Source: Vibrio diabolicus
GTDB lineage: Bacteria > Pseudomonadota > Gammaproteobacteria > Enterobacterales > Vibrionaceae
Assembly (NCBI GenBank): GCA_001048675.1
Contig: CCKK01000016.1
Coordinates: 1 to 64,000, forward strand
Direction of reading: 5' to 3'
DNA length: 64,000 nucleotides
Part shown: positions 9,449 to 18,418 of the stretch, one piece after another
Layout of the letters: the number at the start of each line of letters is the position of its first letter
Numbering within the stretch: position 1 is the stretch's first letter
Notes under the pieces: generated by a model
The model's database searches: none
Told to the model about the DNA's origin: nothing
What the model saw: only the letters and a program-made list of their open reading frames with translations
Program-made: the position numbers and the translations under genes

Positions 9449-9793
9449 CTAGGACAGTACATCCGCTGCTTTACTCACAACTTTTGACACTTTATCCAAA
9501 GTATCGGTAACTTTGTTTATCACAAGCAGTACTTTTTCTAGGTCCTGTTGAGCTTGCTTACAATAAGTTGTCAGGGAATTTAGGCTAGTTAAAGCCTCGA
9601 TAAGTTCATCAGAAGTACCGATCAACTGATTTTTCATCACTGTGACTAAGTTTTCGTGAAGCTTTTCACTTGCGTCTAATAACTGATTGGCTTTTTGATT
9701 ATCTAGCTCTACTTCATATAGTTTATCAATCTCTAAAATAGATGATAAAAGCGCACCGCGTACTAATTTATTTTTTTCAGGTAACGTGTTCAT
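9449..9793 (-). CDS. Small helical protein at the prophage left end, unknown
   Basis: A 114-residue soluble protein with heptad-like hydrophobic spacing through most of its length (LLDASEKLHENLVTVM, then QDLEKVLLVINKVTDTLDKV). No domain is recognised. The start is supported by a good AAGGAAG site 6 bp upstream. It lies 37 bp after the stop of the lipoprotein gene on the same strand, so the two probably form an operon outside the tail genes, in a position typical of lysogenic-conversion genes. Confidence 0.65.
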   Translation of the reverse strand: MNTLPEKNKLVRGALLSSILEIDKLYEVELDNQKANQLLDASEKLHENLVTVMKNQLIGTSDELIEALTSLNSLTTYCKQAQQDLEKVLLVINKVTDTLDKVSKVVSKAADVLS

Positions 9794-9829
9794 AAGACTT
9801 CCTTACTGGTATTACTGAAATGGTATAGC

Positions 9830-10852
9830 TTAGGTGTTTTCTTTACAGACGATTATTTGAGCTTCTGTTGCAGTAACCTCTTCGTTCGTTGCTGGTGAAG
9901 CGTCTTCTATCGCGTAAGAACCATTACATCCGTCAACTAAATCGCGATAATCGCCATAGTGTTTCCATTGCTCTTTTAACTCGCCGATAATGGCGATGAT
10001 GCTTGGGCCATCAAATTGATCTTTTGCCACTTCCTTAGCTAAGGCTGCATGAGCTTTCTGTATACCTAAAAGTGATTTCTGCGTTTTCGATAAATTAATA
10101 CGAGTCGTGGCCATTAGTGTGTGAGCATCAAAAATTTCCTTCATGCGTTTTTCACTCTCAGAGAAAGCTAACGGTTTTGCATTAGCATTCACATTAAAGT
10201 CTCTTATTAGATGTTTTAAAAAAGTGCTACGCTGAGAAACCAAAACATCTTGGAAGTACGTTTCTTTTAGTCGGTCAACGATCTCATCTGTGATGATTTT
10301 TATTTTGGGGTCAGCTTGTATGATGACCGTTTTCAATGCTTCTTGGCGCTTTTTCTCTACATAGGTAGTTCCAATCGCAGCGATGGCTGTAGAGATAATA
10401 GATATATCATCATTAGTATAGAGATTAGGTTTACCCGTTAATTCAACATAGCTTGTATTTGCCGAGTTTATTGAAGCCGCTAGATTCGCCGCAGCAAAGT
10501 CAATTTCTGCTTGAGTAACAGCTCCCGCTAGGTTTTGCAGGCCTTTCGCGTATTTAGTCAACGCATCATTCGCTCGATATAACGCAAGGTTTTTCGTTAA
10601 TTTTTTATCAAAAATAGGTGCAATTTCCTCAATTTCAGAGCGTGTAAGTGGCTCTATTCCGACACCAAATTTCGCCGCTTTATCTTTTATCTGCTTGGAG
10701 ACCTCACCCTGATTAATATCAACGAGGACTTGATCTACTTGATCGGTTATCCCCTGTGTCGCTAGGGCGAATGCGCCAATTTGATTGTGAGGAGTGGAAG
10801 AACATCCACTGAGAAGTAAAACTAATATGGATATTGAATATAAATATTTCAT
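9830..10852 (-). CDS. Prophage-encoded lipoprotein, unknown
   Basis: A 340-residue protein with a signal peptide and lipobox (LLLSGCSS, lipidated Cys near residue 17), then a largely helical periplasmic body; there is a short Cys-containing C-terminal tail. The start has a good AAGGAT site. It is not recognised as a virion protein and lies beyond the end of the tail operon next to attL. A surface or periplasmic lipoprotein in this place could act in superinfection exclusion or host conversion; that is inference from position. Confidence 0.75.
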   Translation of the reverse strand: MKYLYSISILVLLLSGCSSTPHNQIGAFALATQGITDQVDQVLVDINQGEVSKQIKDKAAKFGVGIEPLTRSEIEEIAPIFDKKLTKNLALYRANDALTKYAKGLQNLAGAVTQAEIDFAAANLAASINSANTSYVELTGKPNLYTNDDISIISTAIAAIGTTYVEKKRQEALKTVIIQADPKIKIITDEIVDRLKETYFQDVLVSQRSTFLKHLIRDFNVNANAKPLAFSESEKRMKEIFDAHTLMATTRINLSKTQKSLLGIQKAHAALAKEVAKDQFDGPSIIAIIGELKEQWKHYGDYRDLVDGCNGSYAIEDASPATNEEVTATEAQIIVCKENT

Positions 10853-10989
10853 TTACTAATCCTTACCTAGTTTAGCCTAGAGTATTTATTCAATTACTAT
10901 GCAACCAAGTAAATATTAGTTCAAAAATCATTCAGCACTTGAATCTGAGATAAATAAATTTTGGAGTAGGTTATGAAGGTATATTGATG

Positions 10990-11017
10990 ACCTTACCGGT
11001 CAGGAAACCAGTAAGGT
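10990..11017. terminator. Hairpin at the end of the late operon
   Basis: Arms ACCTTACCGGT / ACCAGTAAGGT pair at 10 of 11 positions with a six-base loop. It lies between the last tail gene and the lipoprotein gene. No T run, so only a possible terminator. Confidence 0.4.
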
Positions 11018-11095
11018 GGGACTTACGGTATGACTATATTTTTATACTCCCCTTACTCGTACAAGCTAGTTTATAAGTATCTCTCCGGTAAAAGG

Positions 11096-12736
11096 TTAAC
11101 TTGTTTGTGTTATCGGTTCGAGCCTGCCCTTCAACTTCTCACTATCCTCCCCATGACCAGTAATATCATTCGCTTGCACTGGTGTTTTGGTACTTGCTCG
11201 TCCTGGTGCTACACCGCTGTGTGTATGCGTTGCTAAAGTGTCGGCCAATTCTTTAACCACCTGCATTAACTCCGATAAAAGAATCAACACATTCTCTTGC
11301 TTAGAGCCTATCCAAGTCTTTGGTGACTGCAGCCATTGATGCTCAGCGGCAATACTTCGGCGAATTTTTCCGATGGTCTCAATCAGTTCGCCAGCGGTAG
11401 CCGTTTGCATGTTACCCAAGCTTCCTAACACCAGATCATCTCCTGACAACAAATTAATAGCGCCAAGCGCTTCAATAAGCTTCTTACCATTCACTTCTTC
11501 AGTGCTGTGCTCATTTACAAAAAGCTGATGCTGGCCAAACTCACCTTTATACCGTTCAAATTGGTCTAACTTACCAAACGCTCTCTGATTTTGAGTTTGG
11601 TCAGTCTGCAGTGTTGTATTTCCTGCGGCATCGACTCGATAACTCACTTCTTCACGTTGCTGTTGTAGTTGTTCACCAGGCTCTATTGAGGGAAGCGCAT
11701 ATTCACGTCCATAAACGCCACGTATGATGGGTCTATCGCTTCGACCATAAGCGAAAGCAATTTCAACCAATGTCCCTTCTAATGGATACGCTAACAATCC
11801 GGACTCATGTCCGCTCATGTTAACCGGCAGTGGAATCGAGCGATAAACCGGTACGTTACTATCTGGTTGCAAATTCTCATCTAGAACTTGCACATCAACA
11901 GAGAGTCTTGGCCGAAATGGGTCAGATACTTTACCCGCCGTCGCACTGTCTCTGACCGTTTCGACTCGCCCGAACTTTGGCAAGTGAAAGCCCGCAGCTA
12001 ATTCAGGAAAATGCTGTAGTGTTTCTCGCTTTTTAGGTATGACTTCAGACTGCTCAGCTTTCCAATATGCGGTCATATCATCCTGTATTAAGTCAACCCG
12101 ATTAACTCGCTTACCATTCACAACACGACCTGGTCTAAGCATAGGAAACGGAACAAAGGTGACACTGTTACCATTTTGACGACTCGTAAACTCTTCAGGT
12201 AGTGGCATTGGTTTGCCGTTGAAATGGCTATCTTGATAGGAGCCAAAGTAAACTACCTGGTCAGTATGTTGAAACCAAACACAGTCAGGAATAGAAAAAG
12301 CCTTAGCGACCTGATCTAAACATTGATAACCCGTTCCCTGGCAAACAAAGTTTGGGATCGCGGTCTTCATGTATTCTTTATTAGGCAGATTAAACTCAAG
12401 ACCAGTAAGGTGAGAGAGCGCATCAATAACTTGCTCGGCATTTGGATGCTCTAAGCTGAGAGACCAACGTTTACTCAAAATACCTGTCAGTTCTTTTACT
12501 GTGATTTTTTGGTAGCCATTGACTGTAGATTGGATTTTATCAACATAGCCCTCAAACCAAGGCGACGTTTTGTTTTCATATCCAATATCAAAACGCACCG
12601 GCTCGAATAATTTCAGGGGTTGCGTTGCTTCAATTTCAAAGATGGCCACACTACCCAAAGAAAGCTTTAAGCTCACCATGTTACTTGCCAATTTGACTTC
12701 TTCGCCGCTTATATACAAGCGCTTCTCTAACTTCAT
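11096..12736 (-). CDS. Baseplate hub-spike fusion (gpD/gpV-like, VgrG-like)
   Basis: A 546-residue protein at the end of the tail operon. Residues about 1-330 resemble a gpD/gp27-type hub; an OB-fold region follows (LAYPLEGTLVEIAFAYGRSDRPIIRGVYG, about 330-365), then a helical linker. The C-terminus contains THTHSGV, the His-x-His pattern that binds iron at the tip of gpV-type membrane-piercing spikes. Hub and spike in one chain is the VgrG arrangement; P2 uses separate D and V genes. It overlaps the upstream gene by 4 bp. Confidence 0.75.
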   Translation of the reverse strand: MKLEKRLYISGEEVKLASNMVSLKLSLGSVAIFEIEATQPLKLFEPVRFDIGYENKTSPWFEGYVDKIQSTVNGYQKITVKELTGILSKRWSLSLEHPNAEQVIDALSHLTGLEFNLPNKEYMKTAIPNFVCQGTGYQCLDQVAKAFSIPDCVWFQHTDQVVYFGSYQDSHFNGKPMPLPEEFTSRQNGNSVTFVPFPMLRPGRVVNGKRVNRVDLIQDDMTAYWKAEQSEVIPKKRETLQHFPELAAGFHLPKFGRVETVRDSATAGKVSDPFRPRLSVDVQVLDENLQPDSNVPVYRSIPLPVNMSGHESGLLAYPLEGTLVEIAFAYGRSDRPIIRGVYGREYALPSIEPGEQLQQQREEVSYRVDAAGNTTLQTDQTQNQRAFGKLDQFERYKGEFGQHQLFVNEHSTEEVNGKKLIEALGAINLLSGDDLVLGSLGNMQTATAGELIETIGKIRRSIAAEHQWLQSPKTWIGSKQENVLILLSELMQVVKELADTLATHTHSGVAPGRASTKTPVQANDITGHGEDSEKLKGRLEPITQTS

Positions 12737-13206
12737 TGAGTCGCCTCCTCTGCGGTGATGAGTGCCTGTTTCAGCCGAGTATTTTCTCGCTGCTCAGGCT
12801 TGCTTTGCGCTTTAATCCGCTGCTCTTTTTGTTCGGCAACACTGTTGTACTCCCGAAGCTCAAAAGAAACATTCCAAGCCTGTAGAGTTTCATGTTCTCT
12901 TGCTTGAATACGCCCAGTGAACTTCACATTGCGAATTTTAAGTGCGAGCGCAATGTCATTGCCGATTCGATAAATACGCCTAGCATTCGACTCATCTTTA
13001 TCTGAAGCAAACGCATAAAGTTGGGTCAGTGTTTCTATACGAATGAAAGGAACACGACCACTAAAGGTAAGCTTTTTGCCTTTGTCACCCTGCTCTGCCA
13101 CATCAGTACCAGAAGACTGCCCACTCATGTCCTGGTCTTTAAACTCCATGGACATTTCAACGGTCATTGAGTCTAAGTTAATTGGCACACCATCTAGAGC
13201 TAGCAT
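12733..13206 (-). CDS. Baseplate complex protein
   Basis: A 157-residue protein beginning with a typical tail-hub-adaptor sequence (LDGVPINLDSMTVEMSMEFKDQDMSGQSSGTD) and ending in a charged coiled-coil-like tail. Similar proteins sit before the spike gene in Vibrio K139-like phages. It overlaps both neighbours by a few bases, so translation is coupled. The family assignment is by resemblance and position; the exact role in joining tube and hub is inferred. Confidence 0.6.
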   Translation of the reverse strand: MLALDGVPINLDSMTVEMSMEFKDQDMSGQSSGTDVAEQGDKGKKLTFSGRVPFIRIETLTQLYAFASDKDESNARRIYRIGNDIALALKIRNVKFTGRIQAREHETLQAWNVSFELREYNSVAEQKEQRIKAQSKPEQRENTRLKQALITAEEATQ

Positions 13207-14090
13207 AATAGCTCCTCAAAAAACGTCATAGGTTCATAGCTAAGCAATAAGCTTGCTAATGTAAATTGATGATTGTTGGGCGTTCCCGCTTGATTCAATC
13301 GTGTCGCTATACTTTCCGCATTGCCCTCCACGGAGAATGCATAGATACTTCCTTTCAAGTTCTTCAGGGCGTTGAGCTGAGCCTTGATTTCTTCCATCTT
13401 TTTATTGCGTTTCGCTGCTAGTAACTGCAACTTGTCAATTACGTGATGGTCATCGTCTGCTAATGACTCTAGCGTAGCTACTTGGGCACCTTGCCAATGT
13501 AAAGCATCATGTAATGGGTTAGCGTTGAGTAAAGCCATCGGCTTAAAGCGTGGTAGAGCGATCGCTGCAGGTTGATGGAACTTATCAACGTCATTGGTAT
13601 TTGAAGCATGACTTTGCCTAGCTACTTGGCACCACTCAGGCATTGGAAACAATGATGTAAGCTCAATGAGCTGCCGAGAGAATTGATTCAATTGAGAGGC
13701 CGTTACCATTATCGCAATGCCATGAAGATGGCCATTTGGTCGGTGCCTATCAGCGTAATCCCGCAGCTTATTAGATAACGTTTTAATTGCAGTACTAGGA
13801 TTGAGATAACACCCCGAGTCCAAACGGGTCCCCACTTGAAACTGATATGGCGACACTGTAAGTACGGTTCCTGAGACAAGTAAGGATTGAAGTTCACTAC
13901 GCAGCTTAAGCAAAGCGCTCGCCTCTTCACTTAAAGAGTGACGCCCGTAATTGGCGTCACTTGTATGGTTGGTTAAACGGTTAATCGCTTCATTCATTAC
14001 GGCGCCGACTGCGTCTGTCACTGACTCAGTCTTGGTTTGAATGCTCTGCGAGTAACTTGGCCAATTTAATGGGGATAAGTACCAAGTCAT
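13200..14090 (-). CDS. Tail/baseplate protein of unknown role
   Basis: A 296-residue soluble protein within the tail operon, overlapping both neighbours by 4-7 bp. It has no recognised domain. The N-terminus (MTWYLSPLNWPSYSQ) is Trp/Tyr-rich, and a helical region near residues 225-250 (KRNKKMEEIKAQLNALKNLK) could form a coiled coil. Its position, between the fibre assembly gene and the baseplate adaptor, suggests a structural baseplate part. Confidence 0.6.
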   Translation of the reverse strand: MTWYLSPLNWPSYSQSIQTKTESVTDAVGAVMNEAINRLTNHTSDANYGRHSLSEEASALLKLRSELQSLLVSGTVLTVSPYQFQVGTRLDSGCYLNPSTAIKTLSNKLRDYADRHRPNGHLHGIAIMVTASQLNQFSRQLIELTSLFPMPEWCQVARQSHASNTNDVDKFHQPAAIALPRFKPMALLNANPLHDALHWQGAQVATLESLADDDHHVIDKLQLLAAKRNKKMEEIKAQLNALKNLKGSIYAFSVEGNAESIATRLNQAGTPNNHQFTLASLLLSYEPMTFFEELLC

Positions 14091-14488
14091 AAGCGGCCTT
14101 CAATTGTCATGGAGTTCTCTGTAGGGCGTTGTGGTCGAATGGCCATCGTTACTACACCATCCTTTACATAGTCGCGCAGCGCTCTCCGGTAACTTCTCCA
14201 AACTGAAGCAGTTAGCGTAGAACGAGGGTCGGAGTCTTCATGTAATGTGACTTGTCTATCCACATATACCATTTCATGTGCCACCCACTGATTCTCTGCT
14301 TCAGCAAAAATGGCTGGCTCTTCTCTACCAGAAACTGCATCTGGATATGTCCATATGCCATTTGATTGCAAGACAGCGGGCAACTTTTCGGGTGGTGAAG
14401 GGATCTCTATCCATCCATGCGGAGGGGTACCTCCGATAACTTGAAAGCACCCAGTTCCCACTAATCCATATATTTTCTCTTTATCCAT
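14087..14488 (-). CDS. Probable tail fibre accessory or assembly protein
   Basis: A 133-residue protein immediately after the tail fibre gene, the usual place of fibre-assembly chaperones. The N-terminal half contains a GTPPHGWIEIPSPPE / WTYPDAVSG pattern like that in fibre-assembly proteins that bind fibre tips; the C-terminal half has SVWRSYRRALRDYV. It starts 3 bp after the fibre stop. Role is inferred from place. Confidence 0.55.
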   Translation of the reverse strand: MDKEKIYGLVGTGCFQVIGGTPPHGWIEIPSPPEKLPAVLQSNGIWTYPDAVSGREEPAIFAEAENQWVAHEMVYVDRQVTLHEDSDPRSTLTASVWRSYRRALRDYVKDGVVTMAIRPQRPTENSMTIEGRL

Positions 14489-14491
14489 GCC

Positions 14492-16270
14492 TTACACCTT
14501 AACGCCCACAATCTTTCTCAAATAATGCTGACCTGAATAGGCGGTCACACCATAGTATTTTAGAGAAGTACCACCTCTAACTGATTGAACTTCTTTACAT
14601 GTCAAGGTAAACCCGTACTTGCCATCACTCTGCAAGATGACATAAAACTGGCCCAGCTCCATTGCTAATTGAACATCAACAATCGCGCTCAGACTTAGCC
14701 CTGACGCTGCTGCATAACCACCTTCGGCTGTCACTATCAAGAAGTCGAAGTTTGTAATAGGCTCTGACGTTTTTAGCTTCGTATTACCTGGCGCTCTTCC
14801 ATTCCACAAAATTGACCGCTTTGTATTTGATTTACTACTGAGTGCTTCTTGTAAACCTCTAATAGTAGAAATCGCTTGAGTGCCCGTATGATTAGCTCGG
14901 TTCTTTAAATGTGCGTCTGTTTGATTTTTCGTAGCTTGAGTGGCAACTCCATCGAGCTTTTTCTTATCTGCTGCCGTCATTACCCCTGCATGAGATGCCG
15001 TCACGGCACTTAAAACCGCATCTTTACCTGTAGAACTCTTGATCGTTTGAGTTGTGGCATTGCGAGATGCCGTCAAGTTAGTTGCGATATTCGCTTGCGC
15101 TCCAGCTTGTATGCCATCCAGCTTCTTCTTGTCTGCTGCGGTCATCACCCCGGCGCTCGATGTTGTTGCGGCACTTAAAGTGGCATCTTTACCCGTAGAG
15201 CTATTAACCGTTTGAGAATTGGCGTTGCGAGACACGCTCAAGTTAGTTGCTACATTGACTTGAGCCCCACTCTGAATCCCGTCTAATTTTTTCTTATCGC
15301 TTGCACTCATCCAACCGGAGGCTGTTTTAGTGGCATTCTTAACATTCTTGTTGATGTATGACGCGACAGACTGAAAGACTCGTTTTGCACTCCATAGGCT
15401 ACGGTATTCATCCTCACCAGCTTCAGCTTGTTGCTGAGTGATAACATCCCACACGCGCCAATCAGTAACATTGCCATGAGAATCAATGCCAGCAAGTCGG
15501 GCGATGTAATGCTGTTGACCGTTTTCATCAACGTAATTACTGAGTTCTGTTTTTGAGCTTTTTACCGTTGCTATGTTTTCCCAACGAGAGAGTGCGCTGC
15601 CTTGGCGTACCACATCTAAGTACAAGCCGCAGGGAACGCCATCACTGACCACCACCTCTTTTTTTGACAGCTCAACACGTAACCCTGAGACATAAACAAC
15701 TCCGGGACTAACAACAAACGTGTTTGACTTTCCTTTAGCGACGACCGAGCAGCCACGAACAAAGGCCGAATGGCCATAATGGTCGAGATTCGCCAAACGT
15801 AAATCATCATCAATGCCCATTAAGCGCCCATGAAAATCTATCTGCCAAGTTCCTGGATCAACATGAATATTTGCTATCGCTGCAGCGCCACTGTACTCCT
15901 GCGCGACGGACTTAATAGTAGTCATGTTTTCTTCTTTAGTTTCCGTGTTCTTATACACGATCAAGCCACAGGAGTTCTCAACATGCTTGTCATGGAGGTA
16001 AATCGCATTGAACTTAAAACTCGGTGTGGTTGACTGAAGAATGACGGAATACACCAACGTATTACTATTAAGTCGCGCAGCCTGGTCCACTTTTTGACGA
16101 TGCACGATATACGCTTCACTAGGCAGACCTAGGGCACGGTCAATCGGTGATTCAGCGTCTAAGTTAGGAATATGAGCAAACACAAACTCGTTCATGTCTG
16201 TCGTACTACCCGCTGTAATTTTATCCACTAAATAGCGCTCAAACTGAGCAGGGATAATGGTTTGGCTCAT
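14492..16270 (-). CDS. Tail fibre protein with tail-collar N-terminus and repeats
   Basis: A 592-residue receptor-binding fibre. The N-terminal ~180 residues match the phage tail-collar fibre type (IIPAQFERYLVDKITAG.., GTWQIDFHGRLMGIDDDLRLANLDHYGHSAFVRG). The middle has three copies of a DKKKLDGI repeat, two of them followed by about 45 residues of NVATNLSVSRNA..TGKDA.LSA, typical of trimeric fibre shafts. The distal ~130 residues are unrelated and probably bind the receptor. It follows gpI as in P2 (gene H). Confidence 0.85.
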   Translation of the reverse strand: MSQTIIPAQFERYLVDKITAGSTTDMNEFVFAHIPNLDAESPIDRALGLPSEAYIVHRQKVDQAARLNSNTLVYSVILQSTTPSFKFNAIYLHDKHVENSCGLIVYKNTETKEENMTTIKSVAQEYSGAAAIANIHVDPGTWQIDFHGRLMGIDDDLRLANLDHYGHSAFVRGCSVVAKGKSNTFVVSPGVVYVSGLRVELSKKEVVVSDGVPCGLYLDVVRQGSALSRWENIATVKSSKTELSNYVDENGQQHYIARLAGIDSHGNVTDWRVWDVITQQQAEAGEDEYRSLWSAKRVFQSVASYINKNVKNATKTASGWMSASDKKKLDGIQSGAQVNVATNLSVSRNANSQTVNSSTGKDATLSAATTSSAGVMTAADKKKLDGIQAGAQANIATNLTASRNATTQTIKSSTGKDAVLSAVTASHAGVMTAADKKKLDGVATQATKNQTDAHLKNRANHTGTQAISTIRGLQEALSSKSNTKRSILWNGRAPGNTKLKTSEPITNFDFLIVTAEGGYAAASGLSLSAIVDVQLAMELGQFYVILQSDGKYGFTLTCKEVQSVRGGTSLKYYGVTAYSGQHYLRKIVGVKV

Positions 16271-16276
16271 ACTGTA

Positions 16277-16873
16277 TTATTCCTCTAGTTTTGCACTAAA
16301 TAGCTGCTGACTTTGGCTGAAACAGGCCGTACGAATGTGCACCTGAATGGGATAAACAACTTCAAATCGATATCGACGGCAAGTTCTCCCATACTGCTCT
16401 ATGAGCACTTGAACCAACTTGCTGTTTTGCGAGATATCGCCATCACTTAGCTCAATAGTACAAACGTCCCACTGAACTTCGTTTTGACGCTCTTTGAACT
16501 TAACGATGCCAATGCCTAACCTTTCAAAAATCCGCTTGAAGCCCGCTACGCTACCTGCGTCTTTGGCGTTCACTTCTGCGTATTTCACTCGCTTTCGAAA
16601 CAGTGAAAGTGGCTCACTCTCAAACCTTTTGATATCTCTATCCCATGCCATTAATTCCAATGCTTTTTCGTTACAGGTCAACGCATCCATTTGGCGAAGC
16701 GGAAATAGTAGGCTGCTCCAAACTATCCGGAAGAATGAAAACACGCCTTTAGATAAAAAGTGAGGTTCTTTGACTTCATCCGCCGTCGTTCTTCCGTCCT
16801 GCCACCATGGGATCACAATTTCTGGTAAGCAAGGGGAATGTCGGCTTTGGTCGTAATTTCGAGACTCAGACAT
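16277..16873 (-). CDS. Tail protein I (gpI-like baseplate)
   Basis: A 198-residue baseplate protein. It shows the features of P2 gpI: a region of about 60 residues containing LTCNEKALELMAWDRDIKRFESEPLSLFRKRVK, then AGSVAGFKRIFERLG. It overlaps the gpJ gene by 8 bp and precedes the fibre gene, exactly the J-I-H order of P2-type phages. It contributes the wedge part to which tail fibres attach. Confidence 0.8.
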   Translation of the reverse strand: MSESRNYDQSRHSPCLPEIVIPWWQDGRTTADEVKEPHFLSKGVFSFFRIVWSSLLFPLRQMDALTCNEKALELMAWDRDIKRFESEPLSLFRKRVKYAEVNAKDAGSVAGFKRIFERLGIGIVKFKERQNEVQWDVCTIELSDGDISQNSKLVQVLIEQYGRTCRRYRFEVVYPIQVHIRTACFSQSQQLFSAKLEE

Positions 16874-18071
16874 CCACGAGTTCCCTAACTGCGAGTGATT
16901 TCAATCGAGGCTGTTCTAGCTTGCTGATAATGTCTTTTTGGACTTTTCCGTCTACGGTAAACCTTACCGATTCAACTTCCGTCATGTTGGTATGTATCTC
17001 AGTACCAAGCAAAGATAAGCTAAAACGATGCTCAGGTTTCGCGCGTGTCATTTCTGGGTAAGCTGCTGTTTCTCGAAAAGCCGCTCTAATCCTCTCTTCC
17101 ACTTCAAGAAGTTCATTCACTTTGGTGGCGCTGTCTAAGTTCTCAGCTAAGACGACATCCGCCGTGATCTCATGTTTCGTATCGGGAATGGCTTTACAGG
17201 TAAGTACATCACCGTGACCGTGATGCCCTTTAGACATTATGTGCTCATTTAGCTGTTCAAGAACGGTTAGCGGGGTTGGTCCCACTTCCATCAAAATCAA
17301 TGCTTCTGCTGAACCAGGGGTTATGTCCCCTGTATTTCTAAAATAGATGTTATCACTTCGGATCCCCGCTACGCTGGCGATGATAGAGCGATACACATCA
17401 TCAATGTGCCATTCACCAGAGCTAGTAAAGGCATTTTGAATACGAAGCGCTAACTCTTCATCAGTCTCTGCGTCAGCACCGAGTATAGAGAGCCAGTCAG
17501 GTTCATTCACCGCATCAACAATGCCCGGTATCGCTTCAGGAATAATGTTGAAATACCCCGCCGGCAAGTTAAACGCGGAGCCCGCTTCAAGTGCTTCGAC
17601 AAGCACCTTACCCTTTAAGTGACCAGCCTCGATGATTCCAGGCTCAATAACTTGAACTTTATACATAACGCCATCTATAGGTAGCGTTTGAATAACCGCC
17701 CCTTTCTCAATCGTCACCGCATCAGCAGCATTTGCTTTAGTTAGTGTGATGTAGCCTTGTGCTCTTTGAGCTACTTTCGGCGCGATATTGTGCTCCCATG
17801 CTTTTAGGTCCAGAGCCCAACGCTCAGCGGTTGCCACGAACATATTGGGCATAACGTGCTGAGCCAATAGATGTCTAATCAGCCAAACACATGGCGTGAC
17901 CACTGCAGCGCGAACCCAACGCCAAAACGGTGACATTGCGGAGTCATTCGAAACCTTACTACCAGCCCCCACGACTTCTTGTTTTAGTTTGGTTTCAAAG
18001 TCCTTTTCGGTAACTGGAACACCCGATTCACTTAGCACCTGAACAAAATCCGTACTTGGTCGTTTACTCAT
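16866..18071 (-). CDS. Baseplate assembly protein J (gpJ-like)
   Basis: A 401-residue baseplate wedge protein of the gpJ/Mu gp47 family. Recognisable features are the opening with helix-rich LKQEVVGAGSKVSNDSAMSPFW, the AGSAFNLPAG segment, and the family motif GADAETDEELALRIQNAF near the middle. It overlaps the upstream wedge gene by 4 bp and gpI by 8 bp. Confidence 0.88.
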   Translation of the reverse strand: MSKRPSTDFVQVLSESGVPVTEKDFETKLKQEVVGAGSKVSNDSAMSPFWRWVRAAVVTPCVWLIRHLLAQHVMPNMFVATAERWALDLKAWEHNIAPKVAQRAQGYITLTKANAADAVTIEKGAVIQTLPIDGVMYKVQVIEPGIIEAGHLKGKVLVEALEAGSAFNLPAGYFNIIPEAIPGIVDAVNEPDWLSILGADAETDEELALRIQNAFTSSGEWHIDDVYRSIIASVAGIRSDNIYFRNTGDITPGSAEALILMEVGPTPLTVLEQLNEHIMSKGHHGHGDVLTCKAIPDTKHEITADVVLAENLDSATKVNELLEVEERIRAAFRETAAYPEMTRAKPEHRFSLSLLGTEIHTNMTEVESVRFTVDGKVQKDIISKLEQPRLKSLAVRELVDV

Positions 18072-18418
18072 ACTTTCACCTCAAGTTCCCCATATTCATA
18101 AGCCTTAGCGGTTAAGGTGATATCACCAGTTTCTGTTTCTCTTGCTGTCGCTGAACCCGGTACCACTCTTACATCTCTCTCAGCAAGTTGCTCAATTTGC
18201 ACCATTACATCAGCGCGTAACGCTGGGTTTCTTTCTGCAACCAATTGGCGAGCCAATCCTGATTCCATGATCGCGTGCTTAATGTCCTGCGCTATGCTGT
18301 ATAAATCACTGCACTCTTTAGGCTGTTGGCCTGCGTCCATATCCCAGCCACCCTCGACCACTTTGATATCGTTGTAGCGCTTGCGTTCTGTTAAGTCGTT
18401 ACCCCACATTGAGCTCAT
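18068..18418 (-). CDS. Baseplate wedge protein, DUF2590-like (gpW position)
   Basis: A 116-residue protein just before gpJ, the place of P2 gpW/T4 gp25. It contains SDLYSIAQDIKHAIMESGLARQLVAERNP, a gp25-type pattern, and ends in a beta-rich segment. Family name DUF2590 is recalled from K139-like phages. It overlaps the tape measure gene by 20 bp. Confidence 0.65.
   Translation of the reverse strand: MSSMWGNDLTERKRYNDIKVVEGGWDMDAGQQPKECSDLYSIAQDIKHAIMESGLARQLVAERNPALRADVMVQIEQLAERDVRVVPGSATARETETGDITLTAKAYEYGELEVKV

Noticed and set aside
9117-9510. Two short rightward open frames (66 codons each) at the prophage left end
   Set aside because: No ribosome sites, unlikely composition, and they cross hairpins and the end of the leftward 114-aa gene; treated as non-coding.
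11030-11236. Rightward 68-codon frame overlapping the spike gene's 3' end
   Set aside because: Antisense shadow of the spike gene and of the terminal hairpin region; no start signal.
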